Below are positions 25,675-35,540 of a DNA stretch of 64,000 nt, one piece after another. The notes under the pieces were generated by a model. It had not been told where the DNA came from and ran no database searches. It worked only from the letters and a program-made list of their open reading frames with translations. A program made the position numbers and the translations under genes. Positions within the stretch are counted from its first letter, which is position 1; each line of letters starts with the position of its first letter. Source of the stretch: an uncultured Winogradskyella sp. (GTDB lineage Bacteria > Bacteroidota > Bacteroidia > Flavobacteriales > Flavobacteriaceae); assembly GCF_947496485.1 (NCBI RefSeq), contig NZ_CANMCZ010000001.1, positions 119,596 to 183,595 on the forward strand. Direction: 5' to 3'.

Positions 25675-28029
25675 TTATTCGGTTTTTAAACTATCTACTG
25701 GATTTGCAACGGCCGCCTTTACAGCTTGGAAACTTACCGTAGCTAAAGCGATTAAGATGGCAAGTAAACCTGCTATTGCAAAAATCCACCAATTGATTTC
25801 TATACGATAAGCATAATCCTGAAGCCAGTTATACGTAGCATACCAAGCTATAGGAACCGAAATTAAAATTGAAACACCTACAAGCTTTAAGAAGTCTTTT
25901 GACAATAATTTCACTATTCCAGAAACGCTAGCTCCCAAAACTTTACGAACACCTATTTCTTTGCTTCGCTGCTCTGCAGTATAAGCTGCCAAGCCAAATA
26001 ATCCTAAACATGAAATTAGTATTGCAAGAATGGCAAATATTTGAGAAAGTTCACCAACTAGCTGTTCGTTTTTAAACTTTGCATTAAAAGCATCATCTAC
26101 AAATGTATATTCAAAAGGAAAGGCTGGATTATGTTTTTTTAGTACCGTTTCAATATCAGAAAGTGCTTTATCAACAGGCACTCCATCTTTTGTTTTTATA
26201 AACATGTATCTCGCATAATAAGGAAAATGCATAAACAATACTGGGTCACTAGCATCAAACATATCACCATAAACGTAATCTTTTACGACACCTATAATCT
26301 CCATATTATCTTCATCGCGACTGATTAAATTACCTACTGGATTCTCATCACCCATCATTTTAGCCAAGGATTCTGAAACCAAAGCATAAGAACTATCGGC
26401 TTCAAAATTATTGCTAAATCCTCGACCTTCAATAATTTCCATTCCTGTAGTATCAAAAAAGCTTTGAGTTACGTTTCTGAAAGAAATCAAAACATCTTCT
26501 GTATCCGTTCCTCCCTTCCAGCTAAAACCAGAACCATTGTTGCCACCAGATAAAATTTCAGAATTACATAATGTTGCATTGTGCACTGAACCAGTTCTTA
26601 TTAGTTCTTGTTGAATTAAATCAAACTTTGGTATAAAATCATGATCAATTCGCATAGAGAGCAACTGGTCTTTATCATAACCTAATTCTCTATTTTTTGC
26701 ATGTTGGATTTGTTGATATACTAATATTGTAAAAATTATGAATACGATGGAAATGGTGAACTGACCTATGACCAATCCTTTTCTAATAAATGAAGCCGAA
26801 CCTTGCGTAACTTTCAATCCTTTTAAGACTTCAACAGGCTTAAAAGATGACAGATAAAACGCTGGGTATAAACCAGCAAAAATGCCTGAGATAATAGATA
26901 TACTTACTAATACAAGAATATGTATTGGATTTGCTAATCCTAAAACTAAATCTTTTTCTATGATAAGATTGAATTGAGGCAATAAAACAGCAAGCAATAA
27001 AACGCTCAGAGCTGTAGCAATAAATGACAATACTAGCGCCTCAGAAATGAACTGCGTAATTAATCTTGAGCGACTAGAACCCATTGCCTTGCGAACACCA
27101 ACTTCGTTTGCTCGCTTTTCACTTCGAGCAGTAGATAAATTCATGAAGTTAATACATGCAATCAACAAAATTATAAAGGCTATTATGGTAAATAAACGAA
27201 CATAAGTAATTCTCCCCCCAACTACTTTACCATTTTCAAATTTTGAACGCAAGTGCCAATCTTTAATAGAATGTAAAAAGGCATAATCGTCTGTAAATTC
27301 AGCTTTCTTTCCTATAAGTTCTCTAACTTGCGCATCAACGGTTTCAAAATTTGCTTCTGGCGACAACTCTACAAAAGTGTCTGAAAAATTACTTCCGTAT
27401 TCTGTCATCCATTCGGCTCCATCTCTATATCGCTCAAAAGGTGCTACCCAATCAAAAGGAAATGATACATTTTTAGGTAAATTTTCAATAACACCTGTTA
27501 CTAAATAATTGTCTTTATTGCTTACTCTAACAACATTCCCAAGTGCTTTTTCTCCCTTACCGAAAAGTTGCTCTGCGATTTCTTGAGTTAATACAATAGC
27601 CTCAGGATTTTCAAATGCTTCTTCACGATTACCTTCAATAAATTTTAGAGTGAAAATATCTAAAAAGTCCGCATCGGCATAACGGCCTCTCCTATTTATT
27701 GAGTTGTCTCCAACAGTAAATAAACGTTCTTCGAGACTAGACCTTGTGGCTTTTAAAATCCCTGGAATTTCGTTTAACATATCTTGAGCTAACGGTCCTG
27801 GTGTTGAGTAGAATGTTCTCCATTCACCCTCATACTGTTGGTTCGTTGGCACATAATAAACCTGATCTTGTTTAGGAAAAGATTCATTAAAGCTGACCTC
27901 ATCTTCAACCCAAAGAAAGATTAAACTTGCACAAGTAATACCTATAGCTAATCCAAAAATATTTAAAAAACTATAGCCTTTATTTTTCAGTAAACTTCTG
28001 AATGCTATTTTGATATAGTTAAGAATCAT
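25675..28029 (-). CDS. MacB/FtsX-type ABC permease B1 (eighth of array), first gene after the internal promoter
   Basis: A 784-residue duplicated permease, the shortest of the nine. Coupling segments are NEVGVRKAMGSS (first half) and KEIGVRKVLGAS (second half); the end is ANPVDSLKTE. Unlike the others it is preceded by a 154-bp gap that carries an enhancer-like site (28131-28170) and a TGGCAT promoter element (28064-28078). It therefore opens a second transcription unit: B1, B2, GIN protein, ATPase B and TolC. The leader ATCAATCAAAAAACGAACA just before the ATG resembles leaders of several sister genes. Confidence 0.93.
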   Translation of the reverse strand: MILNYIKIAFRSLLKNKGYSFLNIFGLAIGITCASLIFLWVEDEVSFNESFPKQDQVYYVPTNQQYEGEWRTFYSTPGPLAQDMLNEIPGILKATRSSLEERLFTVGDNSINRRGRYADADFLDIFTLKFIEGNREEAFENPEAIVLTQEIAEQLFGKGEKALGNVVRVSNKDNYLVTGVIENLPKNVSFPFDWVAPFERYRDGAEWMTEYGSNFSDTFVELSPEANFETVDAQVRELIGKKAEFTDDYAFLHSIKDWHLRSKFENGKVVGGRITYVRLFTIIAFIILLIACINFMNLSTARSEKRANEVGVRKAMGSSRSRLITQFISEALVLSFIATALSVLLLAVLLPQFNLIIEKDLVLGLANPIHILVLVSISIISGIFAGLYPAFYLSSFKPVEVLKGLKVTQGSASFIRKGLVIGQFTISIVFIIFTILVYQQIQHAKNRELGYDKDQLLSMRIDHDFIPKFDLIQQELIRTGSVHNATLCNSEILSGGNNGSGFSWKGGTDTEDVLISFRNVTQSFFDTTGMEIIEGRGFSNNFEADSSYALVSESLAKMMGDENPVGNLISRDEDNMEIIGVVKDYVYGDMFDASDPVLFMHFPYYARYMFIKTKDGVPVDKALSDIETVLKKHNPAFPFEYTFVDDAFNAKFKNEQLVGELSQIFAILAILISCLGLFGLAAYTAEQRSKEIGVRKVLGASVSGIVKLLSKDFLKLVGVSILISVPIAWYATYNWLQDYAYRIEINWWIFAIAGLLAILIALATVSFQAVKAAVANPVDSLKTE

Positions 28030-28063
28030 AAGTGTTCGTTTTTTGATTGATACTAATTATATA

Positions 28064-28078
28064 GTGAAGATGATGCCA
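28064..28078 (-). promoter_or_regulatory. Sigma-54-like promoter of permease B1
   Basis: Minus-strand TGGCATCATCTTCAC followed by TATATAA. The element is conserved at 47442-47456 and 48854-48868 (consensus TGGCAT-N4-TTnAC-TAT), each with an enhancer-like site exactly 52 bp upstream. TGGCAT fits the -24 box; the -12 part deviates from TTGC. Start of transcription would be about 25 nt before the ATG. Confidence 0.65.
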
Positions 28079-28130
28079 GAAATACAATAACCTGATTTTC
28101 ATTATCTTATAATTAATTTCAAAAACAAAT

Positions 28131-28170
28131 GTGTTCGATTTTGATACACTTCTTGTTCAAAACCGAACAC
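28131..28170 (-). promoter_or_regulatory. Enhancer-like 40-bp inverted repeat upstream of permease B1
   Basis: Ends GTGTTCGATTTTGA and TCAAAACCGAACAC pair at 13 of 14 positions. Each half also reads as GTGT-N11-ACAC/ACAA, as expected for two adjacent dimer sites of an NtrC-type regulator. Same site at 47509-47548 and 48921-48960. Confidence 0.75.
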
Positions 28171-28183
28171 TTAAAATTTTGTT

Positions 28184-30592
28184 CTATTCAGACCGCAAAG
28201 AATTTACTGGGTTTGCAAATGCCATTTTTATAGATTGAAAACTACAGGTTGTTAATGCAATTAAAAGCGTTATTAATCCACCAAACAGAAACATCCATAT
28301 TGATAACTCAATTTTATAAGTAAAGTCTTGAAGCCATAAATCCACAGCATAGTAAGCCAATGGTGCTGCTATGAAAAAAGCTATTATTATTAATATTACA
28401 AACTCTTTTGATAAAAGTGTTGCTATCTGTGTTACAGTAGAACCTAAAACTTTACGTATGGCAATCTCTTTAGATTTAGTCATAAGAATAAATGCCATTA
28501 ATCCTAAAAGACCTAAACACCCAAGACTTATTGCTAAAATTGAGAGTATAGAAAACCCATTGAAAATAAGACGTTCTACAGCATATTCTTTGGCAATGGC
28601 ATCATCTAAAAATCCATAATCATAGACAGAGGATTTAAAACTATCTTTCCAAGCAGTTTCTATAGAAGATAGTGTTGAGACATTAGTTTGTTTTATTTTG
28701 ATAAAAGCGCTGTTCTGTAATATATTCCAGTTGATTATTATTGAAGGCGTAATCTCATATTGTAATGCATTATTATGATAATCTTTTACAACACCAACTA
28801 TTGTGGCTTCTCCTTCATTTATAGTAAGCTTTTTTCCTATAGCCTCTTCAGGTGTCCAATTGTATGATTCCAGTAGTGCTTCATTCACTATAAATTGGTC
28901 AAATTTATCCTTTGTTGAAGTAAAGTTCTTCCCAGCTAATAATTTTAAATCGTAAAACTTAAGATAATTAGCATCACCTATTTTCATTTCGGAATAAACA
29001 CCGTCATCATTGATGGCGTTTGGCAAGCGAAAAGATGTACCTAGAGACAAACCATTTATTCCCATAGGTGGACCTGATCCAAATGATACTTCTTCAACAT
29101 TACTATTACTCAAGAGTGAACTCCTAAATACGTCTATTTTATCAAATTCTGGTGCTGGAGTAATGACAACTGTGTCTGTAGAAAATCCAACATCTTTCAT
29201 TTTAAAGAACCGCATTTGCAACGTTATGACAACAACAGCAACAACGAAAATTTGCACAATAACAAACTGAAAAACAATTAATGACTTTCTCAATGTTAAT
29301 CCTTTAGAACTCTTTACAATAGCTCTATTTTTAAGCGCTTTTATAGGATTAAATGATGATAGTACAATTGCTGGATATAGCGTAGCTAATAGAATTGTTA
29401 CTACGCTAATTCCCAAAATTAAATATATATGACTTGAGTTTAGCTTTAAGTCTAAATTAATTATTGACAATGTATCGTTCAATTGCTCTAACGACATATA
29501 GACAATAATAATTGAAAGACCAAGTGCTATAATAATTAACAAGCTATTTTCAATAACAAATCTAAAAATTAAGCCTAGTCTGTTACTACCTAATACTTTT
29601 AACACACCGACTTCCTTTGATCTTAGAGCAGACTGTGCTGTTACAAGATTTATAAAGTTTACAATGGCAATAAGCAAAATAAAGAAGGCAACAATAAAAG
29701 CAATAGTAATAATCTTTACTGGCATAACATAACCGCCAGGACCACTTCCGTATAATGTATTTGTATGTATTTCACTTAATGGTTGTAATCTATAATTTGT
29801 CAGTTTATCATCTTTAGGCTTTAAATATTTTTTCTTCCAAAGTGCAATTTTTGATTCAATCTCTGCTTTTTGGTTTTTATTATTTAAAACTACAAACGTA
29901 GTGCCTTGATGATTACCAGACCAATCATTAGCATAGTACTCATTATTCTTTTTATATATAGCATAAGGAATTAATATTCCGAATTGGTAATTACTATTTC
30001 CTAATGGATTTTCTACCACTCCTTTAACTAAAAGAGGTTCTTTGTTATTTAGTGATATAACTCTATTAATAATAGATTGATAATTTTGTGCTTCAATATT
30101 AAAATATTTCTTTGCAATATCTTTTGTAAGAATTATAGAATTACTCTGATTAAAAGCAGTAGCCTTATGACCTGCCAACCAAGTGATATTATCAAAAACT
30201 TTAGGGTAAAAAGAATCCACAAAAAGAACATTAGTCTCTTCAAAAAGAGATTGAGAACCTTGATTATTTTTAATACCAAAGGTTTGTGTTGTTAATCCAA
30301 CAATTTGTGTTACGGTATTTAATTCTGGTAAATCATTTCTTAAAGCTTCGGCTAATGGATATGGTGTTGTATTAAAATAGAACGTTTCTTCAGGAAATTC
30401 TTTGTGCTGAACTATTCTGTACGTCAACTCAGCTTTTGAGTGACCATCGTCAAAACTTGATTCATACTTAACAAATAATAATAGGACTAAACAGGAACTT
30501 ATTCCAAGAGCTAAACCAAAAATATTTATAGCAGCACTTAATTTGTACTTAAAAATATTTCTCCATGCTATTTTAAAATAATTCCTAATCAT
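28184..30592 (-). CDS. MacB/FtsX-type ABC permease A7 (seventh of array)
   Basis: An 802-residue duplicated permease. The first coupling segment is KEVGVLKVLGSN with Leu where Arg is usual; the second is KEIAIRKVLGST, the most divergent C-terminal one of the set. The end is FANPVNSLRSE, like A6. Its periplasmic domains are rich in Asn/Lys and contain little recognisable sequence beyond VVENPLGNSNYQFGI, a variant of the NSHF motif of the family. It is the last gene of the first transcription unit; the enhancer site for the second unit starts 14 bp after its stop and no terminator intervenes. Confidence 0.92.
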   Translation of the reverse strand: MIRNYFKIAWRNIFKYKLSAAINIFGLALGISSCLVLLLFVKYESSFDDGHSKAELTYRIVQHKEFPEETFYFNTTPYPLAEALRNDLPELNTVTQIVGLTTQTFGIKNNQGSQSLFEETNVLFVDSFYPKVFDNITWLAGHKATAFNQSNSIILTKDIAKKYFNIEAQNYQSIINRVISLNNKEPLLVKGVVENPLGNSNYQFGILIPYAIYKKNNEYYANDWSGNHQGTTFVVLNNKNQKAEIESKIALWKKKYLKPKDDKLTNYRLQPLSEIHTNTLYGSGPGGYVMPVKIITIAFIVAFFILLIAIVNFINLVTAQSALRSKEVGVLKVLGSNRLGLIFRFVIENSLLIIIALGLSIIIVYMSLEQLNDTLSIINLDLKLNSSHIYLILGISVVTILLATLYPAIVLSSFNPIKALKNRAIVKSSKGLTLRKSLIVFQFVIVQIFVVAVVVITLQMRFFKMKDVGFSTDTVVITPAPEFDKIDVFRSSLLSNSNVEEVSFGSGPPMGINGLSLGTSFRLPNAINDDGVYSEMKIGDANYLKFYDLKLLAGKNFTSTKDKFDQFIVNEALLESYNWTPEEAIGKKLTINEGEATIVGVVKDYHNNALQYEITPSIIINWNILQNSAFIKIKQTNVSTLSSIETAWKDSFKSSVYDYGFLDDAIAKEYAVERLIFNGFSILSILAISLGCLGLLGLMAFILMTKSKEIAIRKVLGSTVTQIATLLSKEFVILIIIAFFIAAPLAYYAVDLWLQDFTYKIELSIWMFLFGGLITLLIALTTCSFQSIKMAFANPVNSLRSE

Positions 30593-30619
30593 GATTTCTT
30601 TTATTTTGTTATAATGAAT

Positions 30620-33067
30620 TTACTCTGACCGCAAAGAATTTACAGGGTTAGCATTAGCCGCTTGTAAAGTTTTTACACTAATCACTAATAAAGCAAAGAA
30701 GATCATAGCACAGCCACTTAATAAGAAAACCCAAAAGCTAATGCTTGTTTTGTACACAAAATCTTGTAACCAATCATTAATACCATACCAAGCAATTGGT
30801 GCAGCAACAATAAATGCGATAGCTACAAGAATTAAAAACTCTTTACATAAAAGCGTATTAATCTGCAGTAATGAAGCACCAAGTACTTTACGAACACCAA
30901 TTTCTTTAACACGACGATTTGTTGTGTAAATAACTAAACCCAAAAGACCTAAGCAGCTTATTAAAATAGATAAGCCCGTTGCCCAATTTAGAAGCTTAGA
31001 TATTTTTTGTTCACGATTATAAAATTTTTGAATGGTTTCATCCATAAATTTAACCTCATAGTCATCTATTTCTGAATACACAGATTTATAAGCATTTTTA
31101 ATTTCTGAAAGCGTTCCTTTTAAACCCTCAGAGGATTTATTTTGGAAAGCGATATGCACTTCTTGGAACTGACTAAACCATGATCGATTCCAATCTCCTC
31201 TTAATGCCATAGGTTTAATTTCACTTTTTAAAGACCTTTGATGAAAATCAGCCATAACACCAACAATTGCAATATTTTCTTCATTTAATTCAACGGTATT
31301 TCCTATTGCAGCTTCAGGATTTTTAAAACCAAGCCTTTTTCTGCAGGTTTCATTTATCACCAATTCTTTTATGGTGTCATTTCTAATTGATCTTCCTGCT
31401 AAGATTTCTAATTCAAATAATTTTGAATAATTAGCATCACCAAAAATAAATTGTAGCTCTGACTTAACTTCCTTCTCTCCATCCATGTAAGTTATATCTG
31501 TGCTATTAGAGGAAAATGATGCTGGTGGTGCACCACCAAGACTGACCTGTTTAATTTGCGATATAGTTCTTAATTTTTCTGCATACAATTCTTTTTTAGA
31601 AAGCTCACTTTCGCTTCTTGGACTGCGTATAGAAACAATAGCATCGGTGTTAAAGCCCATATCCTTATTTAACAAATAATTTATCTGTTTACCAACCAAT
31701 AAAGTCGCTATTATAAAAACCTGAGCAATAGCAAATTGAAACACAGTTAAGAACTTTCTAAGCTTTACTTTTTTGTCCCCAACTGCTAAATGATTTTTTA
31801 ATATGGAAACAGTATTAAACTTTGATAATACCAATGCTGGATAAAAACCAGATAAAAATGTTACTACAAGCAATAAAACAACTATTCCAATCAATACTAA
31901 TGGTGTTTTAAAGAGCTCAAAACTCAAACCTTCTGGAACAAAATCTGAAAACACATTAATTAGCCATTTTGATAATGCTAATGATAATAAAGCCGATACC
32001 AAAACCAGTAAAAATGTCTCGCCCATAAACTGACCTATAATCTGTTTTCTAGAACTACCTAAAGTTTTTCTAATCCCAATTTCCTTAGCACGTTGAGATG
32101 CTTGAGCTGTATTTAGATTAATAAAATTAATACAGCCTAAAACCAAAAGAAATAAAGCAACCAAAGCTAAATTTGTGAGTAAGGTCTTGCTTGCTTGACC
32201 TTTAGACCAATCATAAATACCATAGTCTTGATTAAAATGAATATCTGCCAAAGGTTGTAATGTAAATAATTGCTCATATCCATATTTTTTAGCCTCTTCA
32301 TCTTGATGTTCTTTAGCTAAATCCCCTAAATGATTTTCAACAGCGGCCATACTAGAAGATGCTTTTAGCTTTATAAAAAGTTGAGAATTTGAATTGGTAT
32401 TATTCCACTGTTTATTGAGGAAATTCTCCCTTAACCGTGTTTGAAAAAGTGTAGGATGCGAGATAAATTCTTCAAAAACAATATCTGTTCGTTCTTTAAA
32501 ATTCTCTACAATTCCTGTTACAGTAATATTTAGTGAATCATTATAAACTAAAGTTTTTCCTATGATATCATTAGGAGCTGTATTTGGAAAATAGTCCGCA
32601 GCTCTTTTTTCTGTTAAAATGACATTATTTGGACTAGATAACACATTAATATCATCTCCAGCTAAAAACTTATAATCGAAGATTTTAAAATAATTAGCAT
32701 CTGCATAAATGACGAAATTTGGCCATTTAAATTCCGACCCTAATTCCTTATTTTCAACTTTAGAAGGACGTTCAATATAAAACCCACTTACAACTTCCAA
32801 ATTTGAATTATCCTTAATAGCATCCTCTAATGCCAATGTAATACCAGGGTTGTAATTTTTTTCTTCTGGACTACTAAAATCCGTTACTACCCTATAGATT
32901 AGATCACCATCTTTATGAAAATCATCAAAAGTAGAATCATAAAAAATCATAAGACCAATTACAAAAGAAGCACTTAAACCTATTGTAAGGCCAATAACAT
33001 TGATTAGAGAAAACACTTTGTGCTTCATTATGTTTCTCCATGCTATTTTGAAATAATTTTTAATCAT
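30620..33067 (-). CDS. MacB/FtsX-type ABC permease A6
   Basis: An 815-residue duplicated permease, the longest of the nine. N-terminal amphipathic segment MIKNYFKIAWRNIMKHK, then TM1. Coupling segments KEIGIRKTLGSS and KEIGVRKVLGAS; C-terminus NANPVNSLRSE. The second periplasmic domain contains INETCRKRLGFKNPEAAIGN, the usual position of the conserved NPxGK-like turn, with a cysteine not seen in the sister proteins. It follows A5 after 11 bp. Specific substrate not evident. Confidence 0.92.
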   Translation of the reverse strand: MIKNYFKIAWRNIMKHKVFSLINVIGLTIGLSASFVIGLMIFYDSTFDDFHKDGDLIYRVVTDFSSPEEKNYNPGITLALEDAIKDNSNLEVVSGFYIERPSKVENKELGSEFKWPNFVIYADANYFKIFDYKFLAGDDINVLSSPNNVILTEKRAADYFPNTAPNDIIGKTLVYNDSLNITVTGIVENFKERTDIVFEEFISHPTLFQTRLRENFLNKQWNNTNSNSQLFIKLKASSSMAAVENHLGDLAKEHQDEEAKKYGYEQLFTLQPLADIHFNQDYGIYDWSKGQASKTLLTNLALVALFLLVLGCINFINLNTAQASQRAKEIGIRKTLGSSRKQIIGQFMGETFLLVLVSALLSLALSKWLINVFSDFVPEGLSFELFKTPLVLIGIVVLLLVVTFLSGFYPALVLSKFNTVSILKNHLAVGDKKVKLRKFLTVFQFAIAQVFIIATLLVGKQINYLLNKDMGFNTDAIVSIRSPRSESELSKKELYAEKLRTISQIKQVSLGGAPPASFSSNSTDITYMDGEKEVKSELQFIFGDANYSKLFELEILAGRSIRNDTIKELVINETCRKRLGFKNPEAAIGNTVELNEENIAIVGVMADFHQRSLKSEIKPMALRGDWNRSWFSQFQEVHIAFQNKSSEGLKGTLSEIKNAYKSVYSEIDDYEVKFMDETIQKFYNREQKISKLLNWATGLSILISCLGLLGLVIYTTNRRVKEIGVRKVLGASLLQINTLLCKEFLILVAIAFIVAAPIAWYGINDWLQDFVYKTSISFWVFLLSGCAMIFFALLVISVKTLQAANANPVNSLRSE

Positions 33068-33078
33068 GATTAATTGAT

Positions 33079-35511
33079 TTATTCAGTTTTTAAACTCTCA
33101 ACTGGATTGGCTATTGCAGCTCTAATTGCCTGAAAACTCAGTGTTATTAAGGCAATTAATAAAGCTATAATTCCTGTTACCATAAAAATCCACCAATTGA
33201 GTTCAATTCTAAATGCAAAATCTTCGAGCCATTTGCTCATAAACCACCACGCAATAGGAGCTGCAATGATGAAGGCAAGCATAACTAATTTTACAAAATC
33301 TGTAGATAGCATTCTAACTATATTAGTTACTGAAGCTCCTAATACTTTACGGATGCCTATTTCTTTAGTGCGTTGTTCAGCAATGTAGGTTGCCAACCCA
33401 AATAACCCGAGACAAGCAATAATTATAGCCAATAATGCAAAAGCAAGGGCAACTTTACCAACACGCCTTTCTTGACGATACATATTATCAAACGCTTCAT
33501 CTAAAAATTCATATTTAAATGGCATTCCTGGAGCGGCAGCTTTGTATTTATTTTCAATTGTAGATATTAAACCACTAACATCAGTAGTATTGAAACGGTA
33601 TGCTGTTTCCCAACTGTTATTTCCTAATTGGAAACACAAGGCTCCAACATTTTCGCGTAGAGATGCAAAATTGAAATTTTTTACCACACCAATGATAGTA
33701 TATCCTTCAAGGCTATTGTCACCATTTGTTGTATATAGTTTTTTTCCTATTGGGTTTGTAAATCCTGCCAATTTAACAGCTGTTTCATTCAATATTATAC
33801 CTGTTGAATCTGAACCAAAATCACGAGAAAAATTTCGACCAGATTTCATTTCCATACCTATGGTTTCCAAATAATCATAATCTACATTCCAATATTGCAT
33901 ATTAAATCCATTGGATTCTGTCATGACAGTTTCCGTGGAAAATGTGTTATCTGAGCGTGAAGAGCTACCTACAGGTAAATAACCAGCAAATGAAGCTGAT
34001 TTTACTTCAGTTAATTGCTCAATATCATTTTTTAAAAACTCTCTAGTTTCACGTGGCAATCCAGAATTACTAACTACTAATACTTGATCTTTATTAAATC
34101 CTAAATTAGAGTTTTGAATATGGTTGAGTTGCTTGTAAATAACCACTGTACCTACAATTAGAATAATAGATGTTGCAAACTGAAATACTACTAAAAAATT
34201 ACGTAACGTATTTTTCTTATTACCTGTTGATAATTTCCCTTTTAATACTTTAATAGGTTTAAATGAAGACAAGAAGAATGCTGGATATGTTCCTGCTAAT
34301 CCACCTACTATAAATGGTAATACAAAAATAAAAATTAGAAATTTTGGGCTCAACAAGGAACTCATAAGCATTTCTTTTCCTGAAATATCATTAAACCAGC
34401 CTAACGAAATCCATACAAATAATAAACCTACAAAAAGTGCTAGAACAGCAATTAAAGTTGATTCTGTTAGAAATTGCCTAATAAGTGCTTTCTTTTCAGA
34501 ACCTAAAACTTTACGAATTCCAACTTCTTTTGCTCTACCAGAAGATCTTGCAGTAGTAAGATTCATAAAATTAATACAGGCAATCAATAATATAAATAGT
34601 GCGGCAGCAGAAAAAATATAAACATATTGAATGTTGCCGTTGGCACTTATTTCAGCATATCTAGAAGAATGTAAGTGCACATCTGTAAGTGGCATTAAAG
34701 AATATTCTAATTTATTGCCACCTGCCTCAAAATCATCTATGCTTTCAATTTGCATAAATTGAGCTGCCTGCGGAACTATATACTTGTCAATAATTTCTGT
34801 AAAATTCTTATTAAAATCCTTATAATCAATACCCGCTTTTAACAGTACATAAGTATGAAAATTATGACTTAAATAATTTCCGAAATCATAATTTACATTA
34901 TCCATTGAGAAAAAGAAGCCGAAATTGAAATGCGAGTTTCTTGGCATATCCTCAATAACTGAAGTTACTTTGTATAACGTACTTTCGTTATCATCGGTTT
35001 CTAATAGTTGTCCTATTGCTAATTGAGGACTTCCAAAATAACGCTTAGCAACGGTTTCTGTTATAACTACTGTATTTGGATCGTTAAGTGCCGTATGTGT
35101 ATCACCTAGTATAGCAGGAAGTGTGAAAACCTTAAATAATGTAGAATCGGCATGTGCTACTGCTGATTCGCTAATATATTCGTTTCCTTTTTTAATTAAC
35201 TTAGAACCTTGGGAGGCATAAAGTCTCACATACTCTTCAACCTCCGGATAGTCGCTTTTTAAAGCTTCACCCATAGGATCTGAACTTAATGCCATACTCA
35301 ATTCAGTTCCTCCAAAAATAATATCAGAATTTACTCTGTATATGCGATTCGCATTTTCATGATAGCGATCGTAACTCAGTTCATCTATGACGAACATAGA
35401 AATCACAATAAAACAACCGATACCCAATGATAAACCTACAATGTTAATCGCTGTAAAGCCTTTGTTCTTTAAAAGGTTTCTCCATGCTATTTTGAAATAA
35501 TTTTTAATCAT
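33079..35511 (-). CDS. MacB/FtsX-type ABC permease A5
   Basis: An 810-residue duplicated permease and one of the most canonical copies. TM1 about 20-42; family motif DMPRNSHFNFGFF in periplasmic domain 1; coupling segments KEVGIRKVLGSE and KEIGIRKVLGAS; C-terminus ANPVESLKTE. It is close in sequence style to A1, for example SYDRYHENANRIYRVNSD and FNPIxVLKGKLS-like linker, which suggests a shared recent origin. The preceding gap is 29 bp and carries the repeated leader ATCAATCAAAAAACAAGCA. Confidence 0.93.
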   Translation of the reverse strand: MIKNYFKIAWRNLLKNKGFTAINIVGLSLGIGCFIVISMFVIDELSYDRYHENANRIYRVNSDIIFGGTELSMALSSDPMGEALKSDYPEVEEYVRLYASQGSKLIKKGNEYISESAVAHADSTLFKVFTLPAILGDTHTALNDPNTVVITETVAKRYFGSPQLAIGQLLETDDNESTLYKVTSVIEDMPRNSHFNFGFFFSMDNVNYDFGNYLSHNFHTYVLLKAGIDYKDFNKNFTEIIDKYIVPQAAQFMQIESIDDFEAGGNKLEYSLMPLTDVHLHSSRYAEISANGNIQYVYIFSAAALFILLIACINFMNLTTARSSGRAKEVGIRKVLGSEKKALIRQFLTESTLIAVLALFVGLLFVWISLGWFNDISGKEMLMSSLLSPKFLIFIFVLPFIVGGLAGTYPAFFLSSFKPIKVLKGKLSTGNKKNTLRNFLVVFQFATSIILIVGTVVIYKQLNHIQNSNLGFNKDQVLVVSNSGLPRETREFLKNDIEQLTEVKSASFAGYLPVGSSSRSDNTFSTETVMTESNGFNMQYWNVDYDYLETIGMEMKSGRNFSRDFGSDSTGIILNETAVKLAGFTNPIGKKLYTTNGDNSLEGYTIIGVVKNFNFASLRENVGALCFQLGNNSWETAYRFNTTDVSGLISTIENKYKAAAPGMPFKYEFLDEAFDNMYRQERRVGKVALAFALLAIIIACLGLFGLATYIAEQRTKEIGIRKVLGASVTNIVRMLSTDFVKLVMLAFIIAAPIAWWFMSKWLEDFAFRIELNWWIFMVTGIIALLIALITLSFQAIRAAIANPVESLKTE

Positions 35512-35540
35512 GATTGCTTGTTTTTTGATTGATGATATAA

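Noticed and set aside
28064-28078. Calling the TGGCAT element a certain sigma-54 promoter
   Set aside because: The -12 portion is TTnAC with a one-base shift from TTGC, so I report it as sigma-54-like only.
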